A stretch of DNA of 64,000 nt from NCBI RefSeq assembly GCF_900113375.1, contig NZ_FOPC01000001.1:372001-436000 (forward strand), given 5' to 3'. Shown here in pieces: positions 37,482-46,788 of the stretch (position 1 is its first letter; each line of letters starts with the position of its first letter). The notes below the pieces were generated by a model. The model did no database searches. It saw nothing but the letters and a program-made list of their open reading frames with translations, and was not told the origin of the DNA. A program made the position numbers and the translations under genes. The stretch is from Algoriphagus hitonicola. GTDB taxonomy: Bacteria; Bacteroidota; Bacteroidia; Cytophagales; Cyclobacteriaceae.

Positions 37482-38073
37482 GGAGGAAGTTAATCAGCTT
37501 CCGTTGGGACAGTTTGAGGGTGAAATTTACTTAATCGACCAAGCAGAAGATGTAGACGAGGTCGTGGAGTTTTTAGAGAGACAGCATGTGCTGGGTTTTG
37601 ATACGGAAACCAAACCCGCCTTTAGAAAAGGGGTAGTAAATCAGGTTTCACTGCTGCAGATTTCAACTTCCGAGCAGGCATTTTTATTTCGGTTAAATCA
37701 TGTCGGTTTTCCGGATTCTATCCGAAATCTTCTTGAGCGGGAGCATATTGTCAAAGTAGGTGCTGCCGTGCATGACGATATCAAAGGCTTGGCAAAATTG
37801 ACAGATTCTTTTTATGCCAGTTCGTTTTTTGACCTCAATGATGAATTAAAGAAAATAGGCTTTCATAATGTCGGGGTGCGAAATCTCAGCGGAATGGTGT
37901 TGGGAATCAGAATATCCAAGTCCGAGCAAGTATCCAATTGGGAGGCGGAGGAACTCACCGAGCGACAGCAACGCTATGCGGCGACAGATGCTTGGGCCTG
38001 TTTGGAGATTTTCAAAAAACTGAATGGGGAAGGGTATTTTGACTCACTCTTTAACTTCAAGAATCTCAAGTAG
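37459..38073 (+). CDS. 3'-5' exonuclease (RNase D-like DEDDy fold)
   Basis: 204 residues. The DEDDy acids are present: FDTETKPAF, the middle Asp in GAAVHDDIKGL and the final YAATDAWACLEIF. There is no HRDC domain, so it is a short stand-alone form like those widespread in Bacteroidota. It probably trims RNA or DNA 3' ends. Translation is coupled to nhaC by a 23-base overlap. Its 3' end overlaps the convergent yigZ-like gene by 30 bases. Confidence 0.9.
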   Translation: MIPLQISKEEVNQLPLGQFEGEIYLIDQAEDVDEVVEFLERQHVLGFDTETKPAFRKGVVNQVSLLQISTSEQAFLFRLNHVGFPDSIRNLLEREHIVKVGAAVHDDIKGLAKLTDSFYASSFFDLNDELKKIGFHNVGVRNLSGMVLGIRISKSEQVSNWEAEELTERQQRYAATDAWACLEIFKKLNGEGYFDSLFNFKNLK

Positions 38074-38676
38074 CTCGATCGTTTGAAGTGATTGGTGGAC
38101 TTCCTCAAAGAGATTTTGTCGCATTTGTAGCGTCGTTTCGCAATCCAGATGCATTTCCTGATTCAGGATTTCCAGATCAAGATTTTTTACCAATTTCATG
38201 ACCTCATTCATCTGGGGATAGGGGAATTTAATTTTTATCACAGACTTGACTTGCTCCTCGATTATTTCATTGGCCTCAATGGCGAGCGCTGCGGAAGTTT
38301 TGTAGGCCTGAATCAAACCGCTGATTCCTAGTTTTGTACCTCCAAAATATCGAACCACAACGATCAAAACGTTGGTCAGTTGATGGGATCTGATCTGCCC
38401 TAGGATAGGATCTCCGGCGGAGTGATTGGGTTCACCATCATCATTTGCACGATAATTTTCCCCGTCTTTTCCAAGAATCCACGCAAAGCAATGGTGTCGG
38501 GCATTGTAAAAGGTTTTTCTCAGTTCACCGAGATGTGTTTTGATTTCTTCTTCGGTTTTTACAGGAAAAGCGAAATAATGAAACTTGCTGCTTTTGTCTT
38601 TATAAAGACCCGAGGAAGTATGGGCAAGGGTACGATAGGAATCAGAAAGATCCATGGAGGCGTTCAAAGGGACCAA
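38044..38676 (-). CDS. YigZ/IMPACT family protein
   Basis: 210 residues; the start could also be MDLSDSYRTL, eight codons on. IMPACT core: ARHHCFAWILG...NDDGEPNHSAGDPILGQI, then VVVRYFGGTKLGISGLIQAY, and a C-terminal ferredoxin-like DUF1949 domain. The family binds nucleic acid or ribosomes and its role is uncertain. The overlapping 3' ends with the exonuclease leave no room for a terminator between them. Confidence 0.92.
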   Translation of the reverse strand: MVPLNASMDLSDSYRTLAHTSSGLYKDKSSKFHYFAFPVKTEEEIKTHLGELRKTFYNARHHCFAWILGKDGENYRANDDGEPNHSAGDPILGQIRSHQLTNVLIVVVRYFGGTKLGISGLIQAYKTSAALAIEANEIIEEQVKSVIKIKFPYPQMNEVMKLVKNLDLEILNQEMHLDCETTLQMRQNLFEEVHQSLQTIELLEILEVKE

Positions 38677-38772
38677 TTCAAAGTGAAGATCAAAAAACGA
38701 AGATAGAAAATTAATACAGGGGATTTCCTGAATCCTTTTGAATTGTCTTATTTTAGACTGATAAATAATACA

Positions 38773-39186
38773 ATGAGCTCAAAAATTTCACTTCAAAAAG
38801 TTCAATTAATCGATTTTCCGAAGGTAAAAGATTCTACGGGAATTCTTCATTTTTTAGAGCGGGCAGATTTACTTCCAGAAGGAATCAAGCGAGCTTTTTG
38901 GATCAGTGAGGTAAGTGAGCAAAGCAATAGGGGCAAGCATGCTCATCTGCGTGAGTCGCAGGTTTTGGTAGCTGTCAGCGGCATCGTGGAAGTATGGGCT
39001 CATCAAGCCGGGCAGAAAGCGGTTAAATTTTCTTTAGACCGTCCCAATTTGGGGGTTTTTATTCCAGCCTTAACTTGGGTGGAAACCAAATTTTCCAAGG
39101 GGGCGATTTTATTGGGTTTTTCCAATCAGGAATTTTCAGAAAGTGACTACATCAGAAATCTCGATGAATTTGAAAAATATCAATGA
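38773..39186 (+). CDS. FdtA/WxcM-like sugar 3,4-ketoisomerase-type cupin
   Basis: 137 residues from ATG 38773 (MSSKISLQKV). The small cupin has the motif RGKHAHLRESQVLVAVSGIVEVW, whose His residues form the active site in FdtA (dTDP-4-keto-6-deoxyglucose isomerase, leading to dTDP-Fuc3NAc). A role in making an amino-sugar for surface polysaccharide is likely, but no dTDP-glucose enzymes are nearby. The next gene overlaps its end by 23-44 bases, depending on the start chosen. Confidence 0.8.
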   Translation: MSSKISLQKVQLIDFPKVKDSTGILHFLERADLLPEGIKRAFWISEVSEQSNRGKHAHLRESQVLVAVSGIVEVWAHQAGQKAVKFSLDRPNLGVFIPALTWVETKFSKGAILLGFSNQEFSESDYIRNLDEFEKYQ

Positions 39187-40102
39187 AGTAGCTTTAGGTG
39201 AATTCACCCTTTCAGTCTCACAGGGATCTAGCTGTAAGCTGGATTACTTTTTGGCCTCAAATTTTGAAGGACCTACTTCCTCTTCCCTGCTGGAATTTGT
39301 CTGGAAAAAAGGTTCAAAGACATTGGCCTGTCTGCCCGTTCGGAGGAAAGAAGGAGGAATTATTACTTCTCTGGATAAGTCTCCTTTCGGAGGAATTTGG
39401 GCTCATGCTCAATTAAAATCAGGCTGCATCCAAGAATTCATTGATGCGGTTTTGGATCAATGTAGAATAATGGAAATAAAGGAGTTGCACCTGATTCAGG
39501 TGCCAAAACCATACGAACCCCATTCAGATTTAATCAATTATCTACTTTTCAAATCCGGATTTGAACTTCAATCCATTTTATCCCATCAGTTTTTTGTAGG
39601 GAAGAAGAAAATCAAAAAACTAGTCGATGAACGATTTGTAAAAACCATGGCAAAACTGAAGCAAGAGCATGCGGAAGTTCGCTCAAGTTCGATTCAGCAT
39701 TTTTCTTTTTTGGACAATATCAAAAAGTGGAACCAAAAGCGAGGATATGATTTTGGAGTAGATGAGGATAGCCTGATCAAACAGGTTTCTTTGTTTCCAG
39801 AGCGGTATTTTTTGATTTCCATCGTGAAAAATGATCAGCCAATAGCCCACAGTTTGGCGGTCAAACTAACGTCAAATTCCCTGTATTATTTTTTATCAGC
39901 GATCGATCCAGCTTCAGGATTGAAAAACGGAGGGGATTACATGCTGATGAAGTTGTTTCAATTGGCTGTTTTGGAAAAGTCCGAATTTATTGACTTGGGT
40001 ACCTCCGATCAGATCAGCAGTGCCAATCATCCCTTAATGTTTTTCAAATCGCGTTTTTCCAACGATATTTCTAATAAAGTCAGTTGGATTAAGTTTCTTT
40101 GA
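39143..40102 (+). CDS. FemAB/GNAT-like acyltransferase
   Basis: 319 residues from GTG 39143; ATG 39164 (MNLKNINEV) is equally possible. The fold is a double GNAT: N-terminal half with LDYFLASNFEGP, C-terminal half with PIAHSLAVKLTSNSLYYFLSAID and LKNGGDYMLMKLFQLAV, then IDLGTSDQIS. This resembles FemAB-like proteins of exopolysaccharide clusters that acylate or aminoacylate sugars. The substrate is unknown. It overlaps the FdtA-like gene in front and the GT2 gene follows after two bases. Confidence 0.7.
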   Translation: MTTSEISMNLKNINEVALGEFTLSVSQGSSCKLDYFLASNFEGPTSSSLLEFVWKKGSKTLACLPVRRKEGGIITSLDKSPFGGIWAHAQLKSGCIQEFIDAVLDQCRIMEIKELHLIQVPKPYEPHSDLINYLLFKSGFELQSILSHQFFVGKKKIKKLVDERFVKTMAKLKQEHAEVRSSSIQHFSFLDNIKKWNQKRGYDFGVDEDSLIKQVSLFPERYFLISIVKNDQPIAHSLAVKLTSNSLYYFLSAIDPASGLKNGGDYMLMKLFQLAVLEKSEFIDLGTSDQISSANHPLMFFKSRFSNDISNKVSWIKFL

Positions 40103-40104
40103 GC

Positions 40105-41052
40105 ATGGTAAAACCCACGGTTTGTATTATTTGTATCGCTTACAACCATGAAAAGTGGATCCAAGAAGCCTTGGAAAGTGTCGCTATTCAGGACTATTAT
40201 TATAAAGAACTGATCATCGTCGATAATGGCAGTACAGATGAAAGCCGTGAAAAAATCCAATCTTGGGTCAATGGATTCACAGGTTTGTTTACGGTCAGAA
40301 CCGTATTCAAAAATGAGGAGCAACCCTATTGTACTCTTTTCAATGAAGTATTGGCAGATGTAGATTGTGATTATGTGGTGGATTTGGCGGGTGATGATGT
40401 CATGTATCCGGACCATCTCAGTCAATCGGTCAAGCAATTGGAGAAAGATAAGTATGCGGCTTTTGTTTTTTCGGATGCCTATATTTTGGACGAAAAAGGC
40501 GGGATCAATACCTTTTACAAGCGTAATGGCTTTGGGGAATTGATGGAAGAAATCGAGTTGGGGATAATTTATGAAACCCTGCTCAGAAGGAGTTTTATCT
40601 GTGCCGCTACGATTGTCTTCAATGCCCGGATTTTAAAGGCCGAGGGTGGATATGACGCAAGTCTGTATTATGAGGATTTTGATATTCAGCTCCGCTTGAC
40701 GAGGAAATACCCAGTCTTGTTTTCTGATCATGTGGGGGTCTTAAAGCGGCAGCACGGGGATTCGATGTCTGCAGGACAATATACAAGTCATCGCTCAAAC
40801 ATGCTGCCGAGTACAGTTTTGATCTGTGAAAAGGCCAAAGAAATGAATCGAACTCCAGAGGAAGATCGTGCCTTGGGTGAGCGAGTGATGTACGAACTCA
40901 AGCATGCGCTTTGGTCAGCCAATTTCGATGCTGCAGAGGCACTTGTAGATCTAGGTAAAAAGCTCAAAATAAAAAAACTGCTTTTTGGCTTTTATAAACT
41001 TTGGACGAAGTTCAGAATAGATATTTCATGGATATATGAAAAAGCTACCTAG
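40105..41052 (+). CDS. Family 2 glycosyltransferase
   Basis: 315 residues from ATG 40105 (MVKPTVCIICIAYNHEKW). GT-A core: AYNHEKWIQEALESVAIQDY, VDNGSTDES and the metal-binding region DLAGDDVMYPDH, then EDFDIQLRLTRKYP as acceptor-side motif. It probably adds a sugar to a surface glycan made with the two upstream genes. Its TAG stop overlaps the TAG of the convergent M16 gene within the palindrome CTAG. Confidence 0.9.
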   Translation: MVKPTVCIICIAYNHEKWIQEALESVAIQDYYYKELIIVDNGSTDESREKIQSWVNGFTGLFTVRTVFKNEEQPYCTLFNEVLADVDCDYVVDLAGDDVMYPDHLSQSVKQLEKDKYAAFVFSDAYILDEKGGINTFYKRNGFGELMEEIELGIIYETLLRRSFICAATIVFNARILKAEGGYDASLYYEDFDIQLRLTRKYPVLFSDHVGVLKRQHGDSMSAGQYTSHRSNMLPSTVLICEKAKEMNRTPEEDRALGERVMYELKHALWSANFDAAEALVDLGKKLKIKKLLFGFYKLWTKFRIDISWIYEKAT

Positions 41053-42320
41053 CCAACGATCACTTCGATGAATGGACTGTTTTTAAAGTATTTTTCTCCA
41101 GTTTGGATAATATCTCTGGTCGAGAAACTTTTCAGAAACTCCAATTTTTTTGAATAAAAGTCCAACGCCAAGTCTGAATGATGTACAGCCCGGAAGCGAT
41201 CCATTAGATCAAAGGACGAACTAAATCGACTTAGCATTTGACCAATCTGAAAATTCCGGACAGTTTCAAGTTCCTCAGGCTCTAAGGGTTCGTTTACCAA
41301 TCGCTGAATCTCCTGGTGAATTTCGGAAATGACCGCACGATTAAATGATTTTTGAACATCCGCGCTGACTACCCAATAATTTGAGTTTCCGATTTCGGCG
41401 AGACTGGAATAGATTCCATAAGTATGCCCTTTATCTTCCCTGATATTCTTAATCAACCTAGACCCAAAATATCCACCCAAAATGGTATTAAAAACACTAA
41501 GTGGAATAAAATCTGGATGATTTTTTGGAATGGATAAGTACCCTAATCGAATACTGCTTTGAACCGCTGTTTCACGATTCTCGTACAGATGCTCCAAAGG
41601 ATTGATCTCAGGTAAAAGAATTCCTTCTACCTTAGATTTGATGGGAAGCTGCTCAAAATACTGTAGTGTGGCATCAAGCTTTTCCGCAGAAAAATCTCCA
41701 GAAATAAAAACTTCCGTTTCTTGCCAAAGCAATTGGTCGCTGTAGAAGCGGATTTTCTCAGGAGTAATTATATCCACTTCCTTTTCTCCAACTTCAAATC
41801 CATAAGGATGTGTTGCCCCAAATAGCCCCTTGCGAAAAAGTTGTCCCGCACGGGAGTTGGTTTTTTCCCGTTCGAGCTGTAGGCTTAACTTCCGTTGGGA
41901 TTTTCGTTTGTCCAGCATTTCTACTGGAAAAGCCGGTTTTTGAACCATTTCAATTAACAAATCCAAAACAGGCATAAGGTGCTTTTGGGTACTCAGGACC
42001 GAAAGTCCTTCCTTAGAAAAAGTAAGTATTGGACTGATTTCGCTGGCATGGAAATCCAGAAAGTTGGCAAGATCGGCAGCGGTTTTGTTTTCTGTTCCCT
42101 CAGAAAGCATCTGAAGGGTAAAGGATGGCAGAAGTGTTTGCTCCAGTGGAAGTTTATCCCGCTGCCCTAAACAGGTGATATCTATTTTTACCGCATCAAT
42201 ACCTTTGGTAGGAAAAAAGAAAACCTGAATTCCATTTTTAAGGGAGAATTTTTCAGGATAAAGCAATTCAAAATCCTCCGGAATTTTAAATTCAGGAGCT
42301 TGACTTCGGTCTAATAGCAT
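41049..42320 (-). CDS. M16 family protein lacking the zinc site
   Basis: 423 residues. Two M16 domains are evident; the second has the R/Y substrate-binding stretch GGYFGSRLIKNIREDKGHTYGIYS. In the first, where active members read H-x-x-E-H, this one reads LPSFTLQMLSEGT, so the zinc ligands are missing. It corresponds to the non-catalytic partner of a two-subunit M16B peptidase. No catalytic partner lies in the window. Its ATG overlaps the porV stop by one base (TAATG), making it the last gene of the T9SS operon. Confidence 0.85.
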   Translation of the reverse strand: MLLDRSQAPEFKIPEDFELLYPEKFSLKNGIQVFFFPTKGIDAVKIDITCLGQRDKLPLEQTLLPSFTLQMLSEGTENKTAADLANFLDFHASEISPILTFSKEGLSVLSTQKHLMPVLDLLIEMVQKPAFPVEMLDKRKSQRKLSLQLEREKTNSRAGQLFRKGLFGATHPYGFEVGEKEVDIITPEKIRFYSDQLLWQETEVFISGDFSAEKLDATLQYFEQLPIKSKVEGILLPEINPLEHLYENRETAVQSSIRLGYLSIPKNHPDFIPLSVFNTILGGYFGSRLIKNIREDKGHTYGIYSSLAEIGNSNYWVVSADVQKSFNRAVISEIHQEIQRLVNEPLEPEELETVRNFQIGQMLSRFSSSFDLMDRFRAVHHSDLALDFYSKKLEFLKSFSTRDIIQTGEKYFKNSPFIEVIVG

Positions 42321-43534
42321 TAGTTGGAGGCAATCGTATAAAGCAAGGAAAACCGCAAAGTTTCTGCCAATGGATGATTTTGGGTTTGTGGTACTAAATA
42401 GGAAAAGTCAAACCCCAGTCTTTTCATGTCAAATCCTGCCCCCATGGTGAAGTACCTTCTCCCACCTTTGGAGGGGTTTTCGTAAAAGTATCCAGTTCGC
42501 AGAGCAAACTTTTCATTGTAGGAATATTCCACCCCGAAAGACACCATTACCTCCTGCAATTCCTCAGAAAATCCATCAGGAGCATCAGCGAAGGATCCAA
42601 ACATTCCGGAGATCAGAGGACGATTGGGATCTTTTCCTCTCAAGACTTCCAAGTTGCCATTTTCATCCGTATAAAGGCTTCCATTGTCATTGGTTCGATA
42701 GACAGGTGGAGTGGGCACTAAAAGTTTGTTGAAATCCAAAGCAAAGGTAATCGAGTTCAATTCATTCAATTCAACGCCATAGGCGGTTCCGATTCTAAAA
42801 TTGGTCGGGATAAAGTCCAAATCATCAGCGGAATTGTAGGTGATTTTTGGGCCAATATTTGTCAAACTGACACCCCAGGAGAAGGTTCCTTCTTTGGAAC
42901 CCGCTAAAATAGGCTTGGAGTAATAGAGTCCCACATCCGTTCCCACGCTGATTCCAGGTCTGCCTTCTGATCCTCCTACTGAGGAAATACTCCCGGAGAG
43001 GTTGGAATGGATAAATCGGGCGGATATACCCAATCCCAAGTTAGATGATAATTTTCTGGAGTAAGTTCCCCCGATGGCAATATCTCGTGGATTAAACTCG
43101 CCTAGCGGGTTTCCTCGACCGTCGGTGAGTTGGATATCACCCATATTGAAATAGCGGAGATCAAAGCCAAAAGCAGAGTTTTCATCGATTTTGATGAAGC
43201 CAGTCAGATAGCTTAGAGACATGTCGTTGACCAATTTGCCAAGCCAGGGAGAATAGGAAAGCGAAAAGCCTGCATCGTCCTTGACAAAAGCAAGTTTACC
43301 GGCATTCAAGTGAGCCGAATTAGCATCTGGAGAGGTTGCCACCCCTACATCACCCATTCCGGAGTGTCTAGAGTCAGGAGCAAAATTCAAAAAAGGAACA
43401 GCCGTAGTGATGACACGTCGCTCCGGATCCTGACCGGAAATGATTACGGAATTTTGCGCAATGGTTGAATAGCTAGCCAGAGCGAAAATTGCAATCAGTA
43501 TGCTTATCCGGTTTGTTTTGGCCATAGATTTCAT
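42320..43534 (-). CDS. porV: T9SS outer-membrane protein PorV (LptO)
   Basis: 404 residues with signal peptide ending STIAQ. Start sequence SGQDPERRVITTAVPFLNFAPDSRHSG and GDVGVATSPDANSAHLNAGKLAF (read in parts) are diagnostic of PorV, a FadL-like beta-barrel. It shuttles T9SS cargo from the SprA translocon to the PorU sortase. It ends in the barrel strand FSLLYTIASN. It overlaps porU by ATGA. A second ATG three codons on is possible. Confidence 0.95.
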   Translation of the reverse strand: MKSMAKTNRISILIAIFALASYSTIAQNSVIISGQDPERRVITTAVPFLNFAPDSRHSGMGDVGVATSPDANSAHLNAGKLAFVKDDAGFSLSYSPWLGKLVNDMSLSYLTGFIKIDENSAFGFDLRYFNMGDIQLTDGRGNPLGEFNPRDIAIGGTYSRKLSSNLGLGISARFIHSNLSGSISSVGGSEGRPGISVGTDVGLYYSKPILAGSKEGTFSWGVSLTNIGPKITYNSADDLDFIPTNFRIGTAYGVELNELNSITFALDFNKLLVPTPPVYRTNDNGSLYTDENGNLEVLRGKDPNRPLISGMFGSFADAPDGFSEELQEVMVSFGVEYSYNEKFALRTGYFYENPSKGGRRYFTMGAGFDMKRLGFDFSYLVPQTQNHPLAETLRFSLLYTIASN

Positions 43535-46500
43535 TCAATTATGATTTTCCCGCTGGCAATATTGGTGGTTTGATCCACTTCTGACTGTAGCGCTATTTTG
43601 TAAATATAAGTTCCTTTTGCTGGATATTTGGTTTGGCTTTGTAAAAAAATCCAAGATAAATCATCAATCACAGCATCAGCTTCCACTAAACGAAGAGAAT
43701 TACTAAATAGTATTCGACCCTCTAAAGTATAAACTTCTAAGGCCAAAATAAGGTTTTCTCCCGGACGATTATGTGTGATACTAAAGTTGCTTTGAATCGA
43801 GGCGGGATTGGGAAAAGTCGAGTGGGAAAGGATCTGAATCCGCTCACTTCCTTCAACTTCGATCTCGAAGGTAACTGTAGTTTCATTGCCTGCCAAATCA
43901 AAAGCAGTAATCCGAATTGGATTGCTACCTTCTTCCAGTCCTTCCAAATTTAGAATTACGTTTCCTCGGGTAAAGCTTCCATCGAGGGCTTGGTAAGATT
44001 TATTCAGTTTGATTTCTGGATTTTCATTGACTTGTAAAATCAAGTTTTTTGTGGGATCTAGTCCGCTGACGTCAATTCCACTGCTGTCTTCCAATAAAAT
44101 TTCAGCTGGGATTAGGCGGGTTTTGAACGGGCCTGCCTCATCTGCTGAGATACCTTCTAAGTTCAACGTGATTTCTGGTCCTAAATTATCTTCTGGAAGT
44201 TCCTCGGCTGTTCCGCCGATTTGCGGGCGACTAAATCCGGCTGCATCTCGATTCAGTTCGATATCTTCTGCGAAAATCCGGATAGCTCCGCGATCGATTT
44301 TTCCCTCTACCTGAGCAGGAATTCTAACCTTTCCGTTCATTCTTCCATTCTCAACTTTCACGTTACCCTGAAAGAGCAGGGTTTTTTCTTCGGGAAACTC
44401 AGTTGGGCTACTTTCATCTCCTAGTGTTGCGGTAGGCTTAGGGCGGTCCCAGAGTTGGATGGTAGCCATGCCGTTAAAATCCCCAATCAGATCTCCCGAA
44501 GGTGGATCGACCACTTCTGCTTCATAGCTTATTTCACCATTTGCCGGAAGTGATTCTACTGATTCTTCTTTCTGATTTTTCAAATCCAATAACCTGATTT
44601 CATAATCCGGTGAGGCCAATTTGAGAGATGGATCTCCCAAAAGGCTGAAATTACGATTCAGCGAACCATTTAGGCTGTTATTCTTTGTTTCTCTAAAAAT
44701 GGATCCAAGGTCGGCGAATTCCTGATTTTCTTTTTGAAAAACCGCTTGGATAAAAGCTTGGTTAAGGGAAAAGTTAATGCTACTAAATACTGGTCTTCCA
44801 GTTGTGAGCAGCCCGATGGCTCCTTTTCCCTCAATAGTCAATAATTCCTCAGCCGCAGAACGGATAAATGGACTATCATGCCGCCCAAATTCACATGTGG
44901 CCGTAACCCAAAGTGGCAGATTTTTATGATTCGGCCAATCCTGTATGTCCTCGACCCGAAATATCTGCTCAGCCGCGAGGGTGGTTTCATTTCCATGTCC
45001 GATGTAATTTAAAAATAGCGTCCCTTCCTCCAAGGCACTTTTTAGGGCTTCTTTCGCTTCAGGAATACGCTGCGAAGTGCCATCGTTTATTTGCTCATAT
45101 CGATCCAGGTAAAGTTTGGTTTGACTGAATTCTGGATGATTAGCTGCCAAAAATTGACTGTGGGATTCGGCATCTCTGAGGTGAATATTGTTGTCTGCAT
45201 CATCCGCCATCAAAGTGAAATTTCGTTTCCATTGCAAACCGGAAGAGTTCGATTCGTAGTTGATTATTTTTTGTACTACTATGCTAGCTTCTCGGGCATT
45301 GATTACAGGAAGCCTGCCCACCCCGATTTGCAGGAGTTCATCGCCTTCACGGCTTTCGATCCATTCCCCCTGACCAAAATCAATGAGTCCAAAAAAGTCA
45401 TCGGAGCTGAATGTGGTTAGCGGATTGAGGCTGTTTCTGCTGGTATAGGTTGGGATCAGATTAGGCCGACCACCCAGCTTTGATTTGTAGTCGAAGGTTC
45501 CTTTTCCAAAAAGAAGTACATTTTTTAACTGCCCTTCTTGATGAAAATGCCAAGCGATAAAATTTCGGATCGCTACTGGGTCAGGATTGCCGTAGCCAAA
45601 TTCATCATAAATAGATTGTAGAGAAATTACCTCAGCAAAAATCCCTTGGGAAAGTTTATGAATCCGAAGAGATTCGGCAGCATTGAGTAGCAAATCGGGA
45701 CTGATAATCAATAAATCTGGCCAAGCCGTCGAAAGGCGAAGGTTAAATTCAAGAGGAGAAATCTGCTCTATGGGTTGAATATCACTTTCATCAAAAAGAT
45801 AAATCTCTGAAGTATTGATTTGCACCAGATTCCCCGAGTGAGAAATGTTTTTGGGTTGGAGGAAATCCTCAACTGCCCAAATCGATTGATCCGTGGAGGC
45901 TTGGATGGTACAAAAATCTTGGTTGGAATGGTAGTTACCGGAGGAGGGGTTTTCTTCATCGATCGGCATTCCGACCAATAAATAATCCAAATAACCTGAG
46001 GCTGCTGTATTGCTGCTTTGATATTCGAGTCGTATGGCATTCAATTGTCCATTTTCCGGCCTAAACTCAGCATTAACCTCCGACGCGTTTCCCTTTACAC
46101 CATACGTGGTCGAGGGGATGGCCGCCATATTCACGGATTGGATGAGTTGCTCCTGAGCAATAATTTCAAAATTGCCTCCTGCTGTGGATGCGCCCATCAA
46201 TACTCCCTGGATTTTCCAGGGCTCTTGACTGGAGCTGTTTAGGTCAAAAGGAAAAGATCGCGATCCTCCTGCTCGGATGGGTTCTGAATACCAGGTTCTT
46301 CCCGAATTCAGGAGATTCACGGCATCTTCCTTTACCGGATGCCATTGGTATAACTGTGTACTGTTGCTACTTGCCTCTGCGGCTTCCACGGTGTTAATTC
46401 TTTTGGGTTGATCAGTTGTTCCGATCAAGTAATGCAAGGTGTCCGTATAATAATGATGTCGATACTTTGGATAGTTCGAGAAATCCAAAAGGGTATGCGG

Positions 46501-46788
46501 TCCAGTGAGGTAAACTCGGAGTCCATTTGAAGTTTGCTGGGCGGGTATTTCCTGAAGCTCCAAACTGGTAGAATCCAGTCGTTGCGGGAGGCGACCGGGA
46601 TATCCGAAAAAAGAAACTCTTGAAGCATCCTGAATACCTAATTCCGCTAATTTTTCATTGGAAACCTCGTAAATACCGGCTTTTACGATGGAGAATTTAA
46701 AAAATCGTTCTTGGGCAAAAGTTTCCTTACAGAGCAAAAAAAGCCCGAGGAATCCTAGAAAGAAATTTTTTTTAGAACTTAAAATCAT
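43531..46788 (-). CDS. porU: T9SS C-terminal signal peptidase/sortase PorU
   Basis: 1085 residues with an N-terminal signal (KNFFLGFLGLFLLCKETFAQ). The gingipain-like (C25) caspase fold spans about 350-730 with His in NYIGHGNE (about 597) and Cys in TATCEFGRHDSP (about 630). Ig-like domains follow and the C-terminus (NPASIQSNFSI...GTYIYKI) resembles a T9SS tail. PorU removes the C-terminal signal of T9SS cargo and attaches the protein to surface glycolipid. It is coupled by 4-base overlaps to pssA upstream and porV downstream. Confidence 0.95.
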   Translation of the reverse strand: MILSSKKNFFLGFLGLFLLCKETFAQERFFKFSIVKAGIYEVSNEKLAELGIQDASRVSFFGYPGRLPQRLDSTSLELQEIPAQQTSNGLRVYLTGPHTLLDFSNYPKYRHHYYTDTLHYLIGTTDQPKRINTVEAAEASSNSTQLYQWHPVKEDAVNLLNSGRTWYSEPIRAGGSRSFPFDLNSSSQEPWKIQGVLMGASTAGGNFEIIAQEQLIQSVNMAAIPSTTYGVKGNASEVNAEFRPENGQLNAIRLEYQSSNTAASGYLDYLLVGMPIDEENPSSGNYHSNQDFCTIQASTDQSIWAVEDFLQPKNISHSGNLVQINTSEIYLFDESDIQPIEQISPLEFNLRLSTAWPDLLIISPDLLLNAAESLRIHKLSQGIFAEVISLQSIYDEFGYGNPDPVAIRNFIAWHFHQEGQLKNVLLFGKGTFDYKSKLGGRPNLIPTYTSRNSLNPLTTFSSDDFFGLIDFGQGEWIESREGDELLQIGVGRLPVINAREASIVVQKIINYESNSSGLQWKRNFTLMADDADNNIHLRDAESHSQFLAANHPEFSQTKLYLDRYEQINDGTSQRIPEAKEALKSALEEGTLFLNYIGHGNETTLAAEQIFRVEDIQDWPNHKNLPLWVTATCEFGRHDSPFIRSAAEELLTIEGKGAIGLLTTGRPVFSSINFSLNQAFIQAVFQKENQEFADLGSIFRETKNNSLNGSLNRNFSLLGDPSLKLASPDYEIRLLDLKNQKEESVESLPANGEISYEAEVVDPPSGDLIGDFNGMATIQLWDRPKPTATLGDESSPTEFPEEKTLLFQGNVKVENGRMNGKVRIPAQVEGKIDRGAIRIFAEDIELNRDAAGFSRPQIGGTAEELPEDNLGPEITLNLEGISADEAGPFKTRLIPAEILLEDSSGIDVSGLDPTKNLILQVNENPEIKLNKSYQALDGSFTRGNVILNLEGLEEGSNPIRITAFDLAGNETTVTFEIEVEGSERIQILSHSTFPNPASIQSNFSITHNRPGENLILALEVYTLEGRILFSNSLRLVEADAVIDDLSWIFLQSQTKYPAKGTYIYKIALQSEVDQTTNIASGKIIIE

